From a bacterium (lineage in GTDB: Bacteria > Auribacterota > Auribacteria > Auribacterales > Auribacteraceae), in contig JAGGZS010000084.1 of the NCBI GenBank assembly GCA_021161885.1, forward strand, positions 1-6,622: 6,622 nt of DNA, read 5' to 3'. Shown piece by piece: positions 6,135 to 6,622 of the stretch (the first letter of the stretch is position 1; every line of letters begins with the position of its first letter). Both the position numbers and the translations under genes were made by a program. The notes below the pieces were generated by a model that saw only the letters and a program-made list of their open reading frames with translations, did not search any database and was not told the origin of the DNA.

Positions 6135-6622
6135 TTATTTTAATTCTATATAGTCCAGTTTAATAGTAACTTCCAGTAAATTGCCCAAATTATTTTCTTT
6201 TCTGAAACTGCTTAGCGGTATTGTATCTACGTTAACTGTTTTCACGATAAAAATGTCATGTTTTACATTAATTTTATCAAGGAACTGAACCAGTCCTTTC
6301 ATATCTGTTTTAAAAGTTAATGTAAAAGGTAACTGAAGCCTATGTTTTGAATTTTTAACTTTTCCGTGTTTAGCAATGCTTTCTAAGCGTTCTATGCCGG
6401 AATCAAAACAATCATTAATAAACTGAGTTATAATATCCAATTGAAGAGACAGCAGAGGCAATTCCTTGTCCAAAGGTATTTTATCGCCCATCAAATCTTT
6501 AAACCCCAAGTTCATAGGTATGGATATAGACTTTATTTTTGACTTTTCATTTAATTCTTTTTGCCGGGCAAACAATTCCTGTTTAAATCTTAGAGCGGAT
6601 ATTTTATTATTCACTTTATGTT
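6135..6622 (-). CDS. Amuc_1100/PilO-like pilus assembly protein, C-terminal part (5' end outside the window)
   Basis: The frame is open from the window edge (base 6622) to TAA at 6137-6135, giving 161 complete codons. A GTG at 6614 could be read as a start, but two more in-frame sense codons precede it. The protein would then lack the N-terminal membrane anchor expected for this family (Amuc_1100 is roughly 320 residues), so I treat the gene as 5'-truncated by the window. Counting from the GTG, residues 1-27 are charged and helical, the end of a likely coiled coil. A helix at about 50-80 (LPLLSLQLDIITQFINDCFD) leads into a beta-alpha-beta unit: LPFTLTFKTDMKGLVQFLDK, then a strand IFIVKTVNV, ending in LLEVTIKLDYIELK. 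This layout is that of PilO/GspM-type ferredoxin-like domains. It would act in the inner-membrane platform of the pilus-like machine. The linker-protein gene follows after 18 bp. Family assignment is by recalled pattern. Confidence 0.72.
   Translation of the reverse strand, partial: HKVNNKISALRFKQELFARQKELNEKSKIKSISIPMNLGFKDLMGDKIPLDKELPLLSLQLDIITQFINDCFDSGIERLESIAKHGKVKNSKHRLQLPFTLTFKTDMKGLVQFLDKINVKHDIFIVKTVNVDTIPLSSFRKENNLGNLLEVTIKLDYIELK

Noticed and set aside
6135..6614. A complete 159-residue gene starting at GTG 6614
   Set aside because: The frame continues without a stop to the window edge, no ribosome binding site can be seen in the few bases upstream, and the product would lack the N-terminal membrane anchor of PilO-like proteins. 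It is treated as the 3' part of a longer gene.

Overview
The window is AT-rich bacterial DNA with every supported gene on the minus strand, so transcription runs from high to low coordinates. The content points to a Gram-negative (diderm) bacterium: two outer-membrane secretins, an inner-membrane-anchored periplasmic linker protein, and the C-terminal half of a protein resembling the Amuc_1100 pilus-like family. That combination recalls the Amuc_1098-1102 type IV pilus-like locus of Akkermansia. A member of the PVC superphylum (Verrucomicrobiota, Lentisphaerota, Kiritimatiellota) or a neighbouring candidate phylum is therefore the best guess. This rests on recalled family resemblance, not on a search.

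Layout in order of transcription: (1) 6622-6135 holds the 3' part of an Amuc_1100/PilO-like gene whose beginning lies outside the window. (2) After 18 bp comes a 330-residue single-pass membrane protein (6116-5124). Its periplasmic part carries a pair of CxxC motifs, Asp-rich calcium-type loops and two C-terminal beta modules resembling the PilP/GspC HR domain. (3) A 4-bp ATGA overlap leads into secretin A (5127-3115, 670 residues). (4) After 44 bp with a good ribosome binding site comes secretin B (3070-935, 711 residues), a clear paralog of secretin A. (5) A 135-bp gap with an imperfect hairpin separates this cluster from a polytopic membrane protein (799 to the window edge at 1). Its N-terminal 266 residues look like a GT-C glycosyltransferase of the STT3/oligosaccharyltransferase type.

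The inferred joint role of genes 1-4 is an envelope-spanning machine of the type IV pilus/type II secretion superfamily. The PilO-like protein and the linker would form the inner-membrane platform and its periplasmic connection, and the secretins would form the outer-membrane gate. Two adjacent, diverged secretins in one operon are the most unusual point. Secretin B has an internal duplication of its TPR-containing N-terminal unit. Secretin A has an insertion of about 43 residues, strongly acidic, inside its N0/STN domain. The GT-C protein may be unrelated, or may glycosylate surface or pilus proteins; its N-terminal fragment alone cannot decide this.

No tRNA, rRNA, CRISPR array, insertion sequence or integrase was seen. 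The only non-coding stretches are short intergenic gaps; none reaches 300 bases.
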